Of a DNA stretch of 64,000 nucleotides, positions 35,801-43,739 are shown in pieces; within the stretch, counting starts at the first letter, position 1; each line of letters begins with the position of its first letter. The position numbers were made by a program, and so were the translations under genes. The notes under the pieces were generated by a model, which saw only the letters and a program-made list of their open reading frames with translations, made no database searches and was not told the DNA's origin. The stretch spans positions 39,332,707-39,396,706 of the forward strand of contig JAJLRJ010000005.1 in assembly GCA_024195265.1 (NCBI GenBank). The letters run 5' to 3'. The stretch comes from Dendrophyllia cribrosa. Taxonomy: Eukaryota > Cnidaria > Anthozoa > Scleractinia > Dendrophylliidae.

Positions 35801-36462
35801 ACTTTGTTTAAGTCTCGTTTGTTCCACTCAGATTATTCGCTGTCCTCGACGCGAATTATAATAACATAAGTTACTTTGAGCCCAGTTTGAATTCGAAATA
35901 TTTGAATTGCGCGGATTAGTTTCTCGCCGGCAGACATCTCCACGTGTATGACACGGACCCTTATCGAATGTCCATTGGCATTTGGTTGGTTTAGTTCCAA
36001 TTCCTCGAGGAAAACTCCGAAATCGATTGAGATGCCGCCCCGGTTTTCCACAGGACTTTCCCCTATGATATGATTCTAATAAACTAGTTAAGCTCGTCTA
36101 CTATCGTTTTATGAAGTTGCAAAGGAATGCTATTAACTTACTCTTTAGCATATCTAAAGAAGTGATCTATTGCCAATTAAAATAACTAATAAAAAACATC
36201 GTTGGCTTCGAGGGGGAAAATCTCTACTAAAGTGGTGTGAAGATAAAATATCCCTCGTCTTAAAATGTTTGGGGGTAGCACCTATATTTTTTTTTTTTCG
36301 CATTCTGAGAGAAAATTTACTGACGCAGAACACACGCGCGCGTTATAGCTTAACAGGCGATGAAAAGTTGGAAAAGCGTTGAAAACTCACCGCTTCTATT
36401 GCAAGCAGCAGGAGCAAAAATCCTATCCAAATTCTTCTCTTGGGGAGTGAAGCGGGTGCCAT
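11816..36462 (-). CDS. Giant SPARC-like secreted acidic repeat protein (7 coding exons)
   Basis: Gene model joined from seven minus-strand coding exons: 36462-36391, 30929-30848, 25113-15847, 15384-15172, 14219-13990, 12748-12571 and 11856-11816. All junctions are GT-AG and phase-compatible, and the sum is 10,083 nt (3,360 residues plus stop). Residues 1-24 form a signal peptide. Residues 25-183 are a mixed acidic segment with a basic site (KTKKR, about 147-151). Residues from about 184 to 3010 are Ser/Glu/Pro/Thr nonapeptide repeats. A Pro/Thr linker follows. Residues 3142-3211 are a 10-cysteine follistatin/Kazal domain and 3212-3348 an EF-hand EC domain. The FS-plus-EC order, the CLEDE and EEC cysteines and the two EF loops match SPARC/BM-40; FSTL1, SMOC and hevin are less likely alternatives. 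The inferred role is an extracellular calcium-binding matrix protein. Expression and function are not shown by sequence. The size of the acidic module is the oddity. Confidence 0.87.
11991..12147. mobile_element. 157-bp TA-flanked MITE (Tc1/mariner or pogo type)
   Basis: Terminal repeats CAGTAGAACCCCGCTAACTC and its complement at the other end differ by one base over 22 bp, and a TA dinucleotide flanks each side. It is in intron 6 of the SPARC-like gene. The ends resemble the CAGTGGAACCTCG elements at 55165-55665. Confidence 0.75.
12310..12456 (-). mobile_element. tRNA-derived SINE in the last intron
   Basis: The minus strand starts at 12456 with a tRNA-like head. It has an A-box (TGGCCTAGCGG), an anticodon-like loop CTTTCAA, and a B-box (GGTTCGAGCC). 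It then runs into a (GATA)n tract at about 12349-12374 and an AT-rich tail. The acceptor stem is not closed, so it is a SINE head and not a functional tRNA gene. It lies in sense orientation in intron 6 of the SPARC-like gene. Confidence 0.72.
12571..12748 (-). CDS. SPARC-like gene, exon 6: paired EF-hands
   Basis: A 178-nt exon from a TCTTAG acceptor to a GTGAGT donor. It encodes FQFDDMD and then the first calcium loop DRNGDNVLEKSE (residues 3295-3306). The second loop is DVDKNHKLSRDE (3328-3339), followed by W-N-A-A-F. Both loops have acidic or Asn ligands at 1, 3 and 5, Leu at 8 and Glu at 12. The first loop seems to lack the one-residue insertion of vertebrate SPARC EF1. The cysteine pair that braces EF2 in vertebrate SPARC is Ser and Ala here, whereas the EEC cysteine that pairs with exon 5 is kept. 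Confidence 0.93.
13624..13779. mobile_element. TTAA-flanked MITE in intron 5
   Basis: Terminal inverted repeats of 19 bp (AGGCCCACCTTCACCCAAA) with TTAA on both outer sides (13624-13627 and 13776-13779). The element is 156 bp including the TTAA. The TTAA target fits piggyBac-type mobilisation. Confidence 0.75.
13990..14219 (-). CDS. SPARC-like gene, exon 5: first half of EC domain
   Basis: A 230-nt exon with a polypyrimidine-rich acceptor (run of T then CAG) and a GTGAAC donor. It completes a split Asp codon and encodes YAEGQQISKLADESLVPVDQ, then CLEDEILQFAERFLEWALIN and a further helical segment ending TRKEKAAILK. The cysteine followed by LEDEI aligns with the cysteine that opens the SPARC EC domain (CLDSEL in vertebrates). 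The exon ends in phase 0. The predicted structure is mostly amphipathic helix packing against the EF-hand pair. Confidence 0.92.
15172..15384 (-). CDS. SPARC-like gene, exon 4: follistatin-like/Kazal domain
   Basis: A 213-nt exon, phase 1 in and phase 1 out, spliced from a TTGACAG acceptor to a GTTTGA donor. Its 70 full codons hold ten cysteines. The first part, TCDPICTKGNMCIKDANNKY, is the EGF-like beta-hairpin of a follistatin domain, followed by a CDCP-type junction. The second part is a Kazal-like module with C-x7-C-x6-C spacing and a final KGKCE. Cysteine number and order are the same as in the SPARC FS domain. One domain per exon agrees with a modular gene. Confidence 0.93.
15470..15680 (+). 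repeat. Dispersed repeat copy in intron 3
   Basis: Same family as 31150-31320: GTCCCTCCCTCC, GATCGAGTGAAATTTTGTCC and CGCGTATTCACGAGT. Intron 3 is only 462 bp, so this relic fills nearly half of it. Confidence 0.7.
15847..25113 (-). CDS. SPARC-like gene, exon 3: 9.3-kb acidic nonapeptide-repeat exon
   Basis: A single 9,267-nt exon open throughout (3,088 full codons plus split codons at each end). The acceptor is GCATAG at 25114-25119 and the donor is GTAAGT just below 15847. The first 130 or so residues are non-repetitive and include GMFIGYGPPEEGSTIIVDE. Then come roughly 310 copies of a nonapeptide of consensus S-E-S-P-S-E-E-A-T, with T/S, E/D/Q/K and short 8-residue variants. The exon closes with a Pro/Thr-rich spacer, two cysteines (about 3118 and 3128) and an NET glycosylation sequon. 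Each unit carries about three negative charges, so the module approaches -900. Units contain S-x-E motifs (SEE), SP dipeptides and Thr, compatible with Golgi-kinase phosphorylation and mucin-type glycosylation; both are inferences. Uninterrupted reading across 8.5 kb of tandem repeat argues for selection on this frame. Confidence 0.93.
16150..16260 (-). other. Diverged linker 3 closing the acidic array
   Basis: Encodes a diverged relative of the other linkers (TDLPAITEVPSVAVGQKKDTT). It shares the xxLP-a-LTEvPS-VA-QKK framework and ends the third array block. After it the protein changes to a Thr/Pro-rich spacer leading to the follistatin-like domain. Confidence 0.75.
18779..18985 (-). other. 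Non-repeat linker 2 within the acidic array
   Basis: Second copy of the VAAQKK linker, with the same residues VSTLAALTEDPSDVAAQKK and the same flanking EGTT-ESPEDATSEVPSTESPSE context. It lies 2,496 bp from linker 1 and about 2,634 bp from the diverged linker 3, giving a higher-order repeat of about 2.5 kb. Confidence 0.85.
21280..21485 (-). other. Non-repeat linker 1 within the acidic array
   Basis: This segment breaks the nonapeptide array and encodes, among other residues, VSTLAALTEDPSDVAAQKK followed by Thr-rich sequence. It is nearly identical to the linker at 18779-18985 and lies 2,496 bp from it. Its hydrophobic STLAAL stretch and KK pair stand out in a highly acidic context; they may be a spacer or a processing site, which is inference. 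Confidence 0.85.
25329..25535. repeat. (GAAC)n microsatellite
   Basis: About 200 bp of GAAC repeats with occasional GAAA interruptions. It lies in intron 2, about 215 bp upstream of the acceptor of the giant repeat exon. Short ORFs of NERTNERT type over it are artefacts. Confidence 0.95.
25540..26323. mobile_element. About 780-bp DNA transposon with transposase-like relic
   Basis: Inverted ends (TAGAGCGATTTTCGTATGG inside the left end, its near complement on the right) enclose the element. On the minus strand two frames give a broken N-terminal helix-turn-helix-like region: NTREGLYNSGVAYPLQ in one frame, then SGSFAVSAREN and CYNTARTICEKFIATGDC with GGRGRPPKK in the next. This resembles the paired-type DNA-binding head of Tc1/mariner-like transposases; the family call is weak. 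It lies in intron 2. Confidence 0.55.
26374..26947. mobile_element. TTAA foldback element, GGGGCTATGTCGCGAGG family, copy 1
   Basis: Ends AGGGGCTATGTCGCGAGGT and its exact complement, with TTAA on both sides. The same ends are found at 32250-32662, and a partial right end (GTGACATAGCCTCTTTAA) is near 30456-30475. All copies lie in introns 1-2 of the SPARC-like gene. Confidence 0.8.
27223..27614. repeat. Imperfect inverted repeat with GAGTTCCGCTCC arms
   Basis: The left arm (about 27223-27312) and right arm (about 27552-27613) pair through CACAAAATTGAGTTCCGCTC and neighbouring sequence, with mismatches. The interior also pairs at TTTGTCTAAAAAA/TTTTTTAGACAAA. This is a degenerate foldback element. 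Confidence 0.6.
27989..28793. mobile_element. About 800-bp TTAA-flanked element
   Basis: Inverted ends GGTGGCTGAACACAGTTT and its complement, with TTAA on both sides. No coding capacity was recognised inside. Located in intron 2. Confidence 0.72.
28891..29066. repeat. Two tandem 88-bp units
   Basis: Adjacent copies share GGCGGAA-GAATCGAGAAAA, GTACCAAATCTGCGCCATCT and CATGCTTAGCGCGT with a few substitutions. Confidence 0.8.
29551..29873 (+). repeat. Dispersed repeat C, copy 2
   Basis: Matches 883-1367 from AATTTCTCACGCCTGACTTA through GGTCGGGT and GTCGCCTTCGGAAATCCTGG to the CTCGGAAAAAATTGGCAGGT end. It lacks the roughly 175-bp foldback insertion seen in copy 1. Confidence 0.85.
30264..30415. 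repeat. 62-bp perfect palindrome with 28-nt loop
   Basis: Arms 30264-30325 and 30354-30415 are exact reverse complements over about 62 bp, including GGCTCCGAGGCTTAGGGG. The arms have no visible divergence, so the structure is recent or kept identical by conversion. Located in intron 2, 430 bp from exon 2. Confidence 0.9.
30586..30710. repeat. Imperfect hairpin near exon 2
   Basis: CTTTTACAAGTGTAATT and ACAAGTGTAGCCATTGTTT pair with AAACAATAGCTACACTTGT and ACTTGTAAACGT across a short loop. Confidence 0.65.
30848..30929 (-). CDS. SPARC-like gene, exon 2 (short acidic segment)
   Basis: An 82-nt exon between a TTGCAG acceptor and a GTAAAC donor. It enters in phase 0 and leaves in phase 1, exactly what is needed to join exon 1 to exon 3. 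It encodes ELRAFPKLPEFNAEDELYEG and then NGDPIFN plus one split codon (Glu after splicing). Net charge is negative. Such a short exon is easily missed by gene finders, and transcript data should confirm it. Introns on either side are 5.46 kb (intron 1) and 5.73 kb (intron 2). Confidence 0.78.
31150..31320 (+). repeat. Dispersed repeat shared by introns 1 and 3
   Basis: Shares CTCCCTCCA-CGCCGT-CCAT, GCGATCGAGTGAAATTTT, CTCGT-CAACG-TTC-CGTATTCACGAGT with 15470-15680. Neither copy codes. Confidence 0.7.
31380..31570. repeat. GC-rich dispersed repeat relic
   Basis: A GC-rich block (GCGGGCCGTAGGCCCGCGCG, GCGCGGGACTAGATCGCGGGC) in AT-rich surroundings, with an internal palindrome. The composition and short out-of-context frames mark it as a mobile-element relic, not a gene. 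Confidence 0.5.
31993..32872. mobile_element. TTAA element with AAGTGCCCATAACCTA-type ends
   Basis: Left arm to about 32110 and right arm from about 32750 are inverted copies (ACACGTCACGTAATGAACAT is shared), flanked by TTAA. Another foldback (32250-32662) is inserted inside it. Confidence 0.75.
32250..32662. mobile_element. TTAA foldback element, GGGGCTATGTCGCGAGG family, copy 2 (nested)
   Basis: Ends AAAGGGGCTATGTCGCGAG and TTGCGACATAGCCCCTTT with TTAA on both sides. It lies inside the 31993-32872 element, so it inserted later. Confidence 0.8.
33205..33568. mobile_element. Degenerate CTCGATAACTCGAACCTC TIR element
   Basis: The left end carries CCTCGATAACTCGAACCTC and the right end carries GAGGTTCGAGTTATCGGGA-TCAACTGTA, the same end type as the CAGTGGAACCTCG family. 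Located in intron 1. Confidence 0.6.
34775..34985 (-). mobile_element. Family A MITE, reverse copy
   Basis: Runs from TTAACCCTTTAACCCCGAGT to TCTAGGAGTGAAAGTG, with the core complement TTTCATTTGAATGGTCACAC. Located in intron 1. Confidence 0.75.
36391..36462 (-). CDS. SPARC-like gene, exon 1 (signal peptide)
   Basis: The ATG at 36462-36460 has a purine at -3 and G at +4. The 24 codons encode MAPASLPKRR followed by a hydrophobic run rich in leucine and ending AIEA, a standard secretory signal with a small residue at the probable cleavage point. The exon ends in phase 0 at a GTGAGT donor. I chose this exon because it is the only upstream signal-peptide exon whose phase fits exon 2. The 5' UTR and transcription start lie above 36462; I see no clear TATA box. 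Confidence 0.82.
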
Positions 36463-38214
36463 GATTTTCTCTCGAACACTGCAGGCAGAACACCTTCAAA
36501 ACTCGAGGCACTTCCAATCGATGGCTGGTCCTGATTTCTCACGCCGCTCGAGAGCAAATCCTGCAGATATGAGCAAATATTAGCTAATATGTTACCACGC
36601 ACCCCGTCACCTATTGTACAGCGGAAATCGTCGTGAGCTGTGCCTGTTATTTGAAGCGCGCGATTGGTGCAAAATTTAAAAGGCTCGATTGTTTCTATCG
36701 GGCAGTAGAGCTTTTTCGAGGAAGCAACTCTGTGTTGTTTTCAAACATCTAACGGAAGCGCGCGACACGCTCAATTGTCTGAATTTCCCAGATGCCAGCG
36801 GAACGGCACAGTGTCTAGAAAAACAACTTGGTGCGCGAGTGTAGTTTATAAACATATATAACATAGTTGAATTCAAGATTTCTAGCTTGATATACGCTCC
36901 CGAGAGCATGCTTTGTGTTGATAAAAACAGTTCGTGATAAATCGCTGACGTGAGGTCAAGAGTACTGTAGCAGCCGACTGTTTTCTCTTTTCGCCTTGTT
37001 TTAAGGCTGTCAGCCGCAAGCTACGAAGAGGACGTTTTTGGGATGAATCCACAATGGCTTCTTGATGCATTCTCAGTGGCGTTAAAAATGCAGATTTTAT
37101 GTGCAGGGTTCGTGCAAAACGCAAGTGTGAATGAATAAATGCGCGCTTGATAATTTATTTGGAACTTTTCGGGTCACTGACTTCAAAGTTCAACCTTTCA
37201 GTACATAGTGATTAGATATGCTCTGGTGTAAAAACAACCGTACAAACGGCAGCCTAAAAACAAGAAACGCTCGCTGTTTGCAGAACTTTCGAACACTGTG
37301 GATTTGATACTATAAAACTGATACCCCAAAGAGGAAATACTTGAACTTTGAATTACGTCCGTTGGGTGTTGTTTATTTATGTTCGTTTACACACTTAAGC
37401 CTTCTCGACTCCCGGTGCTGAATCTGCGATCCAGTTGTTTTCCGTCACGAAATTCGCGACACGAGATTACTCCTGATGTCGAATTGCGCGGATAGGTGTG
37501 TGGAACCACAAACTCTAATCTGTTTGCCAAGATAACTTACTAAAACATTCCTCAGTTGGGCGTTGAAGGTTAGAAGGTTTTGATAGATGGCTTGTCCCAT
37601 TTTAGCGTTCGGTAGCGGTAGGTGGCCAATTCTACCGAAAAAACATAGGTTGATAAACATTCAGTCCATTATTAGTTTTACGTCTTTGTGTTATTACATT
37701 CCCCGGTAATCGTCGCCATGTTTAGATAGTGAAACGTTACATCGAATTCAGCTATAGTACGGTTGTATTAAGTTCGGCAAACGCCTTGTGTGGCGGGCGC
37801 CACCTGTATAAGAGAATTGAGCCAGGTAAATGAAACGTACACCCGAAATGCGAACCAGAATGATCCATGTTGTTGCGGTTACGTTCCTGTTTACATCGGT
37901 TGTTAGGATCCAAGAAATTTAACGGGGATTTAGTGCAGTTTGTCGGAATGGAATGTTTATTAGGATTAGATTAAAGAAGTTATCAGACACATTTCTTCGA
38001 GGTCACCAGACCCGAGCCACTTATCCAAATATTAGATGAAGACCGGCTACGACCTTTAGCTTTACAAGGACCTATTGTGTTGTAATGTGGTTTTTATTAA
38101 GGTACAAAGTAGCAATAAACTGGTGTTGCTTTTAGTGTCTTGCTTTATGCGCATGCCGGCTTTGTCTAGCCTGGTCATGTCAGGGCATGCAGGGACCGTT
38201 CTTACAGTTCAGTT
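36463..38214. other. Upstream region of the SPARC-like gene
   Basis: Expected to contain the promoter and 5' UTR of the minus-strand gene. No TATA box, enhancer motif or neighbouring gene is convincing; frames here are short and without family signals. Confidence 0.5.
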
Positions 38215-38408
38215 CTCTAGAGTGCCAAAAATCGAAATTCAAGAAATATCCCAAATTTTATTTTGTAAAATATTGAAAAACAATTTGTACCAATTTGCAA
38301 AAGTACTGCTGAAGAGGTTTCTTTTGAATGGTCACACCATAGGATTTGTCCACAGACTCAAAAAGTTAGAACTACGCTACATAATTGATCCTGAAAGTGA
38401 AAGCGTTA
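38215..38408 (-). mobile_element. Family A MITE, reverse copy
   Basis: Core complement TGAATGGTCACACCATAGGA and CAGACTCAAAAAGTTAGAAC, between decayed ends (CTCTAGAGTGCC and CTGAAAGTGAAAGCGTTAA). Confidence 0.72.
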
Positions 38409-38499
38409 ATACGCCGTAAGCAAGTTTTAAAAAAGGCATATTTCAACTGCCTTGGAGGGAAATGAAAAGGCTCCACAAAAAAGATTAATAGCTCTTTAT

Positions 38500-38740
38500 G
38501 TCACTGCTCACCCCACGGGGTTCTCCCCGACTCGTCCCCAGTCGTCTTTCTCGGCAAGACGCGGGAAACGCGCGTGGGGAATAGACGCGGAACGAGAGAA
38601 GCGCTACCGAAGGGAGTGATGGGAAGGAGGAAAAGGAAAGGGAAAGACGTCTCCTCTCTTTCCTCCTTCCCATCACACCTCGCGCTCCTCTCGTTAATTG
38701 AGAGACGACTGGGGACGAATCATGGGTTCTCCCATATGAA
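38500..38740. repeat. GC-rich inverted repeat
   Basis: CGTCCCCAGTCGTCTTTCTC on the left pairs with AGAGACGACTGGGGACGA on the right, and CTTCCTCC-rich inner segments also pair. Confidence 0.7.
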
Positions 38741-38929
38741 AGCATATAGTTCTGTGCCGCGGGATAGGGTATGGTGTTTGAGGTGCTCAGTCCGTAAATA
38801 AGGTTTTCTCTTTGGTATTGTGACCCTTGATTAGGGTTCCTTTACTGATTGTATTAGCTAAATTGCAGTACCTAAAGGCCCAGCTAAAATAAAAATTAAA
38901 TACATCGTCTCTTAAAACTGAACTACCCG

Positions 38930-39172
38930 TTAAGGCCCGTTTACACATGTGATTTTTGATGCCGGATTTTTGTCGCATTCTCCAATGCAACTTTCGTCGC
39001 AAGTGTAAACTAGCGACGATTTCCTGTGCGATTCAGGTGAGACATTTGCTTTGATTTTCCAAAAATCGCCACCATATACGAGTTGCATCAGGTTTCGAAC
39101 ATGTTCGAAACCTCTACGACATCGCGCGACAAAAATTGCACAAAAAAATCGCCTGTGTAAACGGGCCTTTAA
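38930..39172. mobile_element. TTAA MITE with GGCCCGTTTACAC ends
   Basis: The left end GGCCCGTTTACACATGTGAT pairs with the right end ATCGCCTGTGTAAACGGGCC, with TTAA on both sides. Confidence 0.78.
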
Positions 39173-39534
39173 AGTATCAACAAATCGATTTTAAAATGAC
39201 GTCAGCTTGTTTTTGCCGTGCGTGGATAAGCCGCATAGTATTCTATACTTGATGCTAAACTTTCCATTTACAGAAAAGGAATAAAAACGATCTATTCATG
39301 CAATTCTGTGTTATCGCAAATTTTCCCGTTAATTAGGGTTTTATTTTTCTGTTTTGGGCCTTAAAAGGGTATCATTTTTCGGTTTACTACCCTTAATTAG
39401 GGTCAGGGTTTAATTAAGAACGCCGTATTTAAATGATATTTTTACATGATTTAATTTAATATTTAATTTTATTTTATTTAGGATTTTATCCACCGACTCA
39501 GTTACCGTCCACATTGTACAGCATAATTAACAGT

Positions 39535-39740
39535 TTTCCAGGAAAGTACTGCTCAGTGGCTTTCATTTGAATGGTAACACTCTAGAATTTCATACACAGA
39601 CTCAAAAGTTAGAACCACCTTCCGCGACAGCGCAATAAACAGTTCACCACAGAAAAAAAGTACTGCTGGGTAGCTTTCATTTGAATGGTCACACTGATCA
39701 GACTTTAAGATTTCAAGCCAGAACCACCTTCCACAACATG
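39535..39740 (-). repeat. Family-B units, two reverse copies
   Basis: Two units with AAGTACTGCT, GCTTTCATTTGAATGGT and AAAGTTAGAACCACCTTCC, the complement of the 47745 array. Confidence 0.75.
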
Positions 39741-40470
39741 ACAATTAAGGTATCAACGGATTTTATTGCTCAACGGCTCAAATCAGTTTACAATTTCATC
39801 CGTAAACGCAAAAATTTGACCCACATGTACATGCCTCAGGGTTATACACTCTTTATTATAAGAACGTCTATTGTTTGAATTGAGGCTAAGCTCGGACTGA
39901 ATGCGTTCTAATTATTAATTATTATTATTATTATTATTATTTTTGGGCAGATTTGAATCTAAAAACGCTTTTGTTATTCTTAAGATAAATTGTATACACA
40001 TGTAGTATTTCAGTAAATCATAGTTGCGATGAAAAGAAAGACTGAAAATGGACCAAGTTCTACCAATTTCCTAATTGTTATACAAATTTGCAGTATTTAA
40101 AAATGGAAAACGACCTGTAACTTAGCAAACTATTCAAGTATTTTGGGTTCAGTTGGACTCAATTTTTTGTGACCAAATTATTACACTTTATTTAGTTAGT
40201 TAGCCAACTGTAAACATAAAAACAAAACCAAGAAAAAAAAAACGTTCTTAGCACTAAATCTCAGCCTGCGTATGTTCTTAGCACGTTCTTAAAATCGACC
40301 AACCCCGGCCTCAACGTTCTTATAAAAATGATCGCTTATTTAAAAAAAAAGAGTGTAATCTTGGGGGAAAAAGCGCCGTAGACGTCTTCTTATCGGGGGC
40401 ACCCAGCATCGGAATGTTTAGGAAACTCTTGGAATCGCGTTGTCTTGTTTTCCCACTCATTTAAGTGCCT

Positions 40471-40876
40471 TTAATGGCCCTGTCACACTATTGCGTATCG
40501 TACTGGCGTATGCCAGCGTATGAAAAATATCACTCATACGCTGGTATACGCTGTCATACGTTAGGGGTACGTTAGGCATAGGTTGTATACGTTTCAAGCA
40601 TGGTCGCATACGGTGACATACGCTGGCATACGGCGAGGCAGAAAAATTTTTTTAAGCATGCTTAAAAATTTTGTGCGTATTCGGACGTATGGTTTATACG
40701 CTAAGCATACGCTGGGCATACGCTGGGCATACGCTGAATACGCGAGAGCTACGCTAGAGATACGTTACTCATAGGTCAAGTAAGCTGGTCATTTTGTGCG
40801 TATGAAAATTATTTTATGAATTTCCATACGCAACTCATACGTTTCTCTCATACGCAATAGTGTGACAGGGCCTTAA
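40471..40876. mobile_element. TTAA MITE with internal CATACGCTGG tandem motifs
   Basis: Ends GGCCCTGTCACACTATTGCG and its complement, TTAA at 40471-40474 and 40873-40876. The interior repeats the decamer GCATACGCTG and variants in both orientations. Confidence 0.82.
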
Positions 40877-41203
40877 AGGAAACTATGGTAAAGCTAACAT
40901 AGTTTGAGCTTTTCATTTTTTTAACTGAATATTTCAGCAACAGAAAATTTTAGGCTAAGAAATCCTATCCACTGCACTTGCCAACTGCTTTTATCTTTCC
41001 CAAAAGACCACGCTCACCTTATTTCGTACCCAAAACGAAAAAGACGTAAACATGTAATTAATTTAATTACATTTTTTTAAGACGAAGTTGGGTGCTCCCA
41101 GTTCTAATTACTGATCAGCAGGTCTCACAGTCGAATTCACGGCTAATTGAAACCACTCAACCGTTGTTTTAATTCACTCCATGTGCAAGGCGACGATAAT
41201 TTA

Positions 41204-41509
41204 TCACAAATTTAAGTGGCAAAGTTGAGATGATAGCTTAGTTGTCGTAAGGTCAACTTTTTCGGCATCAGTCTTGATCAGTGTTTCCTCTGTCACTGAT
41301 AATTTCACGTAATTTGCTGTAAAAATGGCAAGCATTTCTATGTAACAAAACTCATTCCTTCCATAAACGGACAGAACATAGCGCATAGCGATTTTATCCG
41401 CTTCCAGCGTCTGTTCTGCATACGACGCTTTGCACGAGCATCGTTCTGTCATGTTGTTCCTTAAAAGGCACCTGTCATCATTCGTTAATTGTTCCGGTGA
41501 TTCTTTCAT
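41204..41509 (-). CDS. Unrecognised 101-codon ORF
   Basis: An open frame from an ATG (41509) to TAA in a 1.9-kb stretch with no mobile element I recognise. The product begins MKESPEQLTNDDRCLLRNNM and has five cysteines and one NMT sequon. It has no signal peptide and no family resemblance I can name. Length alone is not proof in a window this large. It could be an exon of a gene outside the recognised features or a chance ORF. Confidence 0.2.
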   Translation of the reverse strand: MKESPEQLTNDDRCLLRNNMTERCSCKASYAEQTLEADKIAMRYVLSVYGRNEFCYIEMLAIFTANYVKLSVTEETLIKTDAEKVDLTTTKLSSQLCHLNL

Positions 41510-42835
41510 TTTCGCATTAGTTTTTCACAAACACCTTGTCTTACTTTGCCTCTTTCTATGAGAACAAAAATTTTCGACAAGAAAACTTGTATTCATATCT
41601 CTAGAGCCCAGGTCCTATAGTAGATTGTTGTCGTGGTTGAGGGGAGCTGGGTACGACAATAATTGATTTAACCTGCCCTGGGGCATTTGCCGGGTTTCTT
41701 GGATTCACTAAATTATTGTGGTTTGCATTTTTGTAAAAATTGTCTACATTTATATCTATTCAGCAGCACGGAAACATTCCGTGCCAAATTTGATCGCCCT
41801 CAAAAAAACTCTCTTTTCTGTGCGAGTCTATGCATGTTTGCAGCTTTGCCAGTTTTTCCGCGTATATCACTTCAAAAGCAGTACCATCAAACGATCGAAT
41901 ATTAAACACCGAACAAAACATTTATGAAAAATTATGCCATTAATTCTTTTCGCACATAGCAGTGTAAATTACTTCGAAATGCCTGGTGAGGCGTTTTACT
42001 TTAGCAGAGTCCTGGTTGTATCATCCCTGGTTCTCCAACGACGAATTTTAGCAAGGTTAAAAAGCCAACAAATGTGAAATGTGAAAGACGTAACGTACCT
42101 GATGTTTTTCGAAGTGAATTCCCTGCAGACTGACCTGGATGTCACCAAGCGCCGACTGTGTTTAGCTTTTACTAGGCCGTAACCAAATCTTGTATATTTT
42201 ATATTCGAAATTAATCGAATTCCGTTAACTGTTCCCGTCCGGTAATTGCAAACGAAGGACGGCTGAGAAAACGGATAAAGTTACCTTTATATCGCAAACA
42301 CGAACTATAATTGTAAAGCACGATGTTTGCAGGTCAGGTCCGGGGGGTGACTGCCATATAAAAGGGATGCTCGTCTGAAATTTTGAAAATAACCCCAGAA
42401 GGGGCTATATCAGCAATTTTAGTGTTAGTTTAACAAGCCCAAAAGGCATATTTTATATCAGTGGAAACCCAGAAATAATGATCTATCTTTGTTTAAAATT
42501 ACCTACTGGAGCTCTAAGAGTAAAAATATGTGTTTTGGGCTGCAGATGCCAGGATGGAAATTGATTGCAACTTAAAAAAATTGGCCCAATTTTTTTGGAG
42601 TTTAACGTCTTGTGTCTTAGAACTCAACGATTATGGTGGATTATCTGTTCGAAAAATCACTTGAAATCTTCCTCTTAGTGTTCTATAAACATTTCGTATA
42701 TGGACAGAGGTGATTAGTTTTATTTGGTGCCGTTTTGACCCCCAAAACGTCGAAATCTCCATGACATAGTTGTTGAGAAGGTACCAGAATCTCGTAATAA
42801 GGCCGGGCGTGATTTCATTTTACCCCAAAGAGGTA

Positions 42836-43737
42836 CAGTTAAACCCCGTTAATAGGGGAATCTTTGTTTACCATTTTTGTGTCATTAGCGTATGCGCCTC
42901 GTTCTCTAACCTACCTACAAAAAAATCAACTCTGAATATTGAAAGGGCACAGCACAATTAGCTTTCTCTGAAAATTTGAGCCCGATATATTAGATACACT
43001 TCATGCAATGCTGTATGAAACACTCAAAATTTTACCATTTTAAGAATGTATGGCTCATTAGCGCTTTTGCCGATTTTGATAGCAGATATTTCCTTAAATA
43101 TTGCATGAAAAAAGCTGGAAATTGCATAGATTACTACGTTTAACAAGCTCTTTCAACTTTTGAAGTCAATTCGTATTAAGCATGATGCCTTCTCTATGCA
43201 GATTCGTATGCTAATAAAGCAAAATATAAACAATGACGTCAGCAAAGATTCCCCTATACAGACCTCAAAAGGACCATGGAAACTATCCGTATTAACGGGT
43301 TCACATGGATGGCGTGATTTAAGTGTTTTATTGTTTTTAAGGATAAATACAGTAAATTAACTAAATTAAATCTATAAACCCAATTAAAACACTACAAAAT
43401 TACGAAATTAGATAAATTAGACGTTCGTAACTTTCTTTCAACCAAACTGATAGTATATGTGTTCGTGTAGCCAACTGACTTGGCGCATTTGAGAACATTT
43501 TTATCACTAACTGAGTTAGCCAGATTGTCCGTGTTAATGAGGTTAAATTTGCATAAGATTGTTTCAATCGGGACAGGAAAACTATCCGTTGTCCGTATCA
43601 TAACTGATGTCCACATTTGGCGGGTAAATTTTAGAAAGAATGTGTGGGCCTTCAGCCGGGATCAAAACAACTGTCCGTAATAACAGGCGTAGTAGGGTGT
43701 CCGTATTAGCGAGTGTCCGTAAAGCGTGGTTCGACTG
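42836..43737. mobile_element. About 900-bp TA-flanked element
   Basis: Ends CAGTTAAACCCCGTTAA and GCGTGGTTCGACTG with TA on both outer sides. The interior repeats phrases like GTCCGTATTA. No transposase is recognisable. Confidence 0.65.
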
Positions 43738-43739
43738 TA

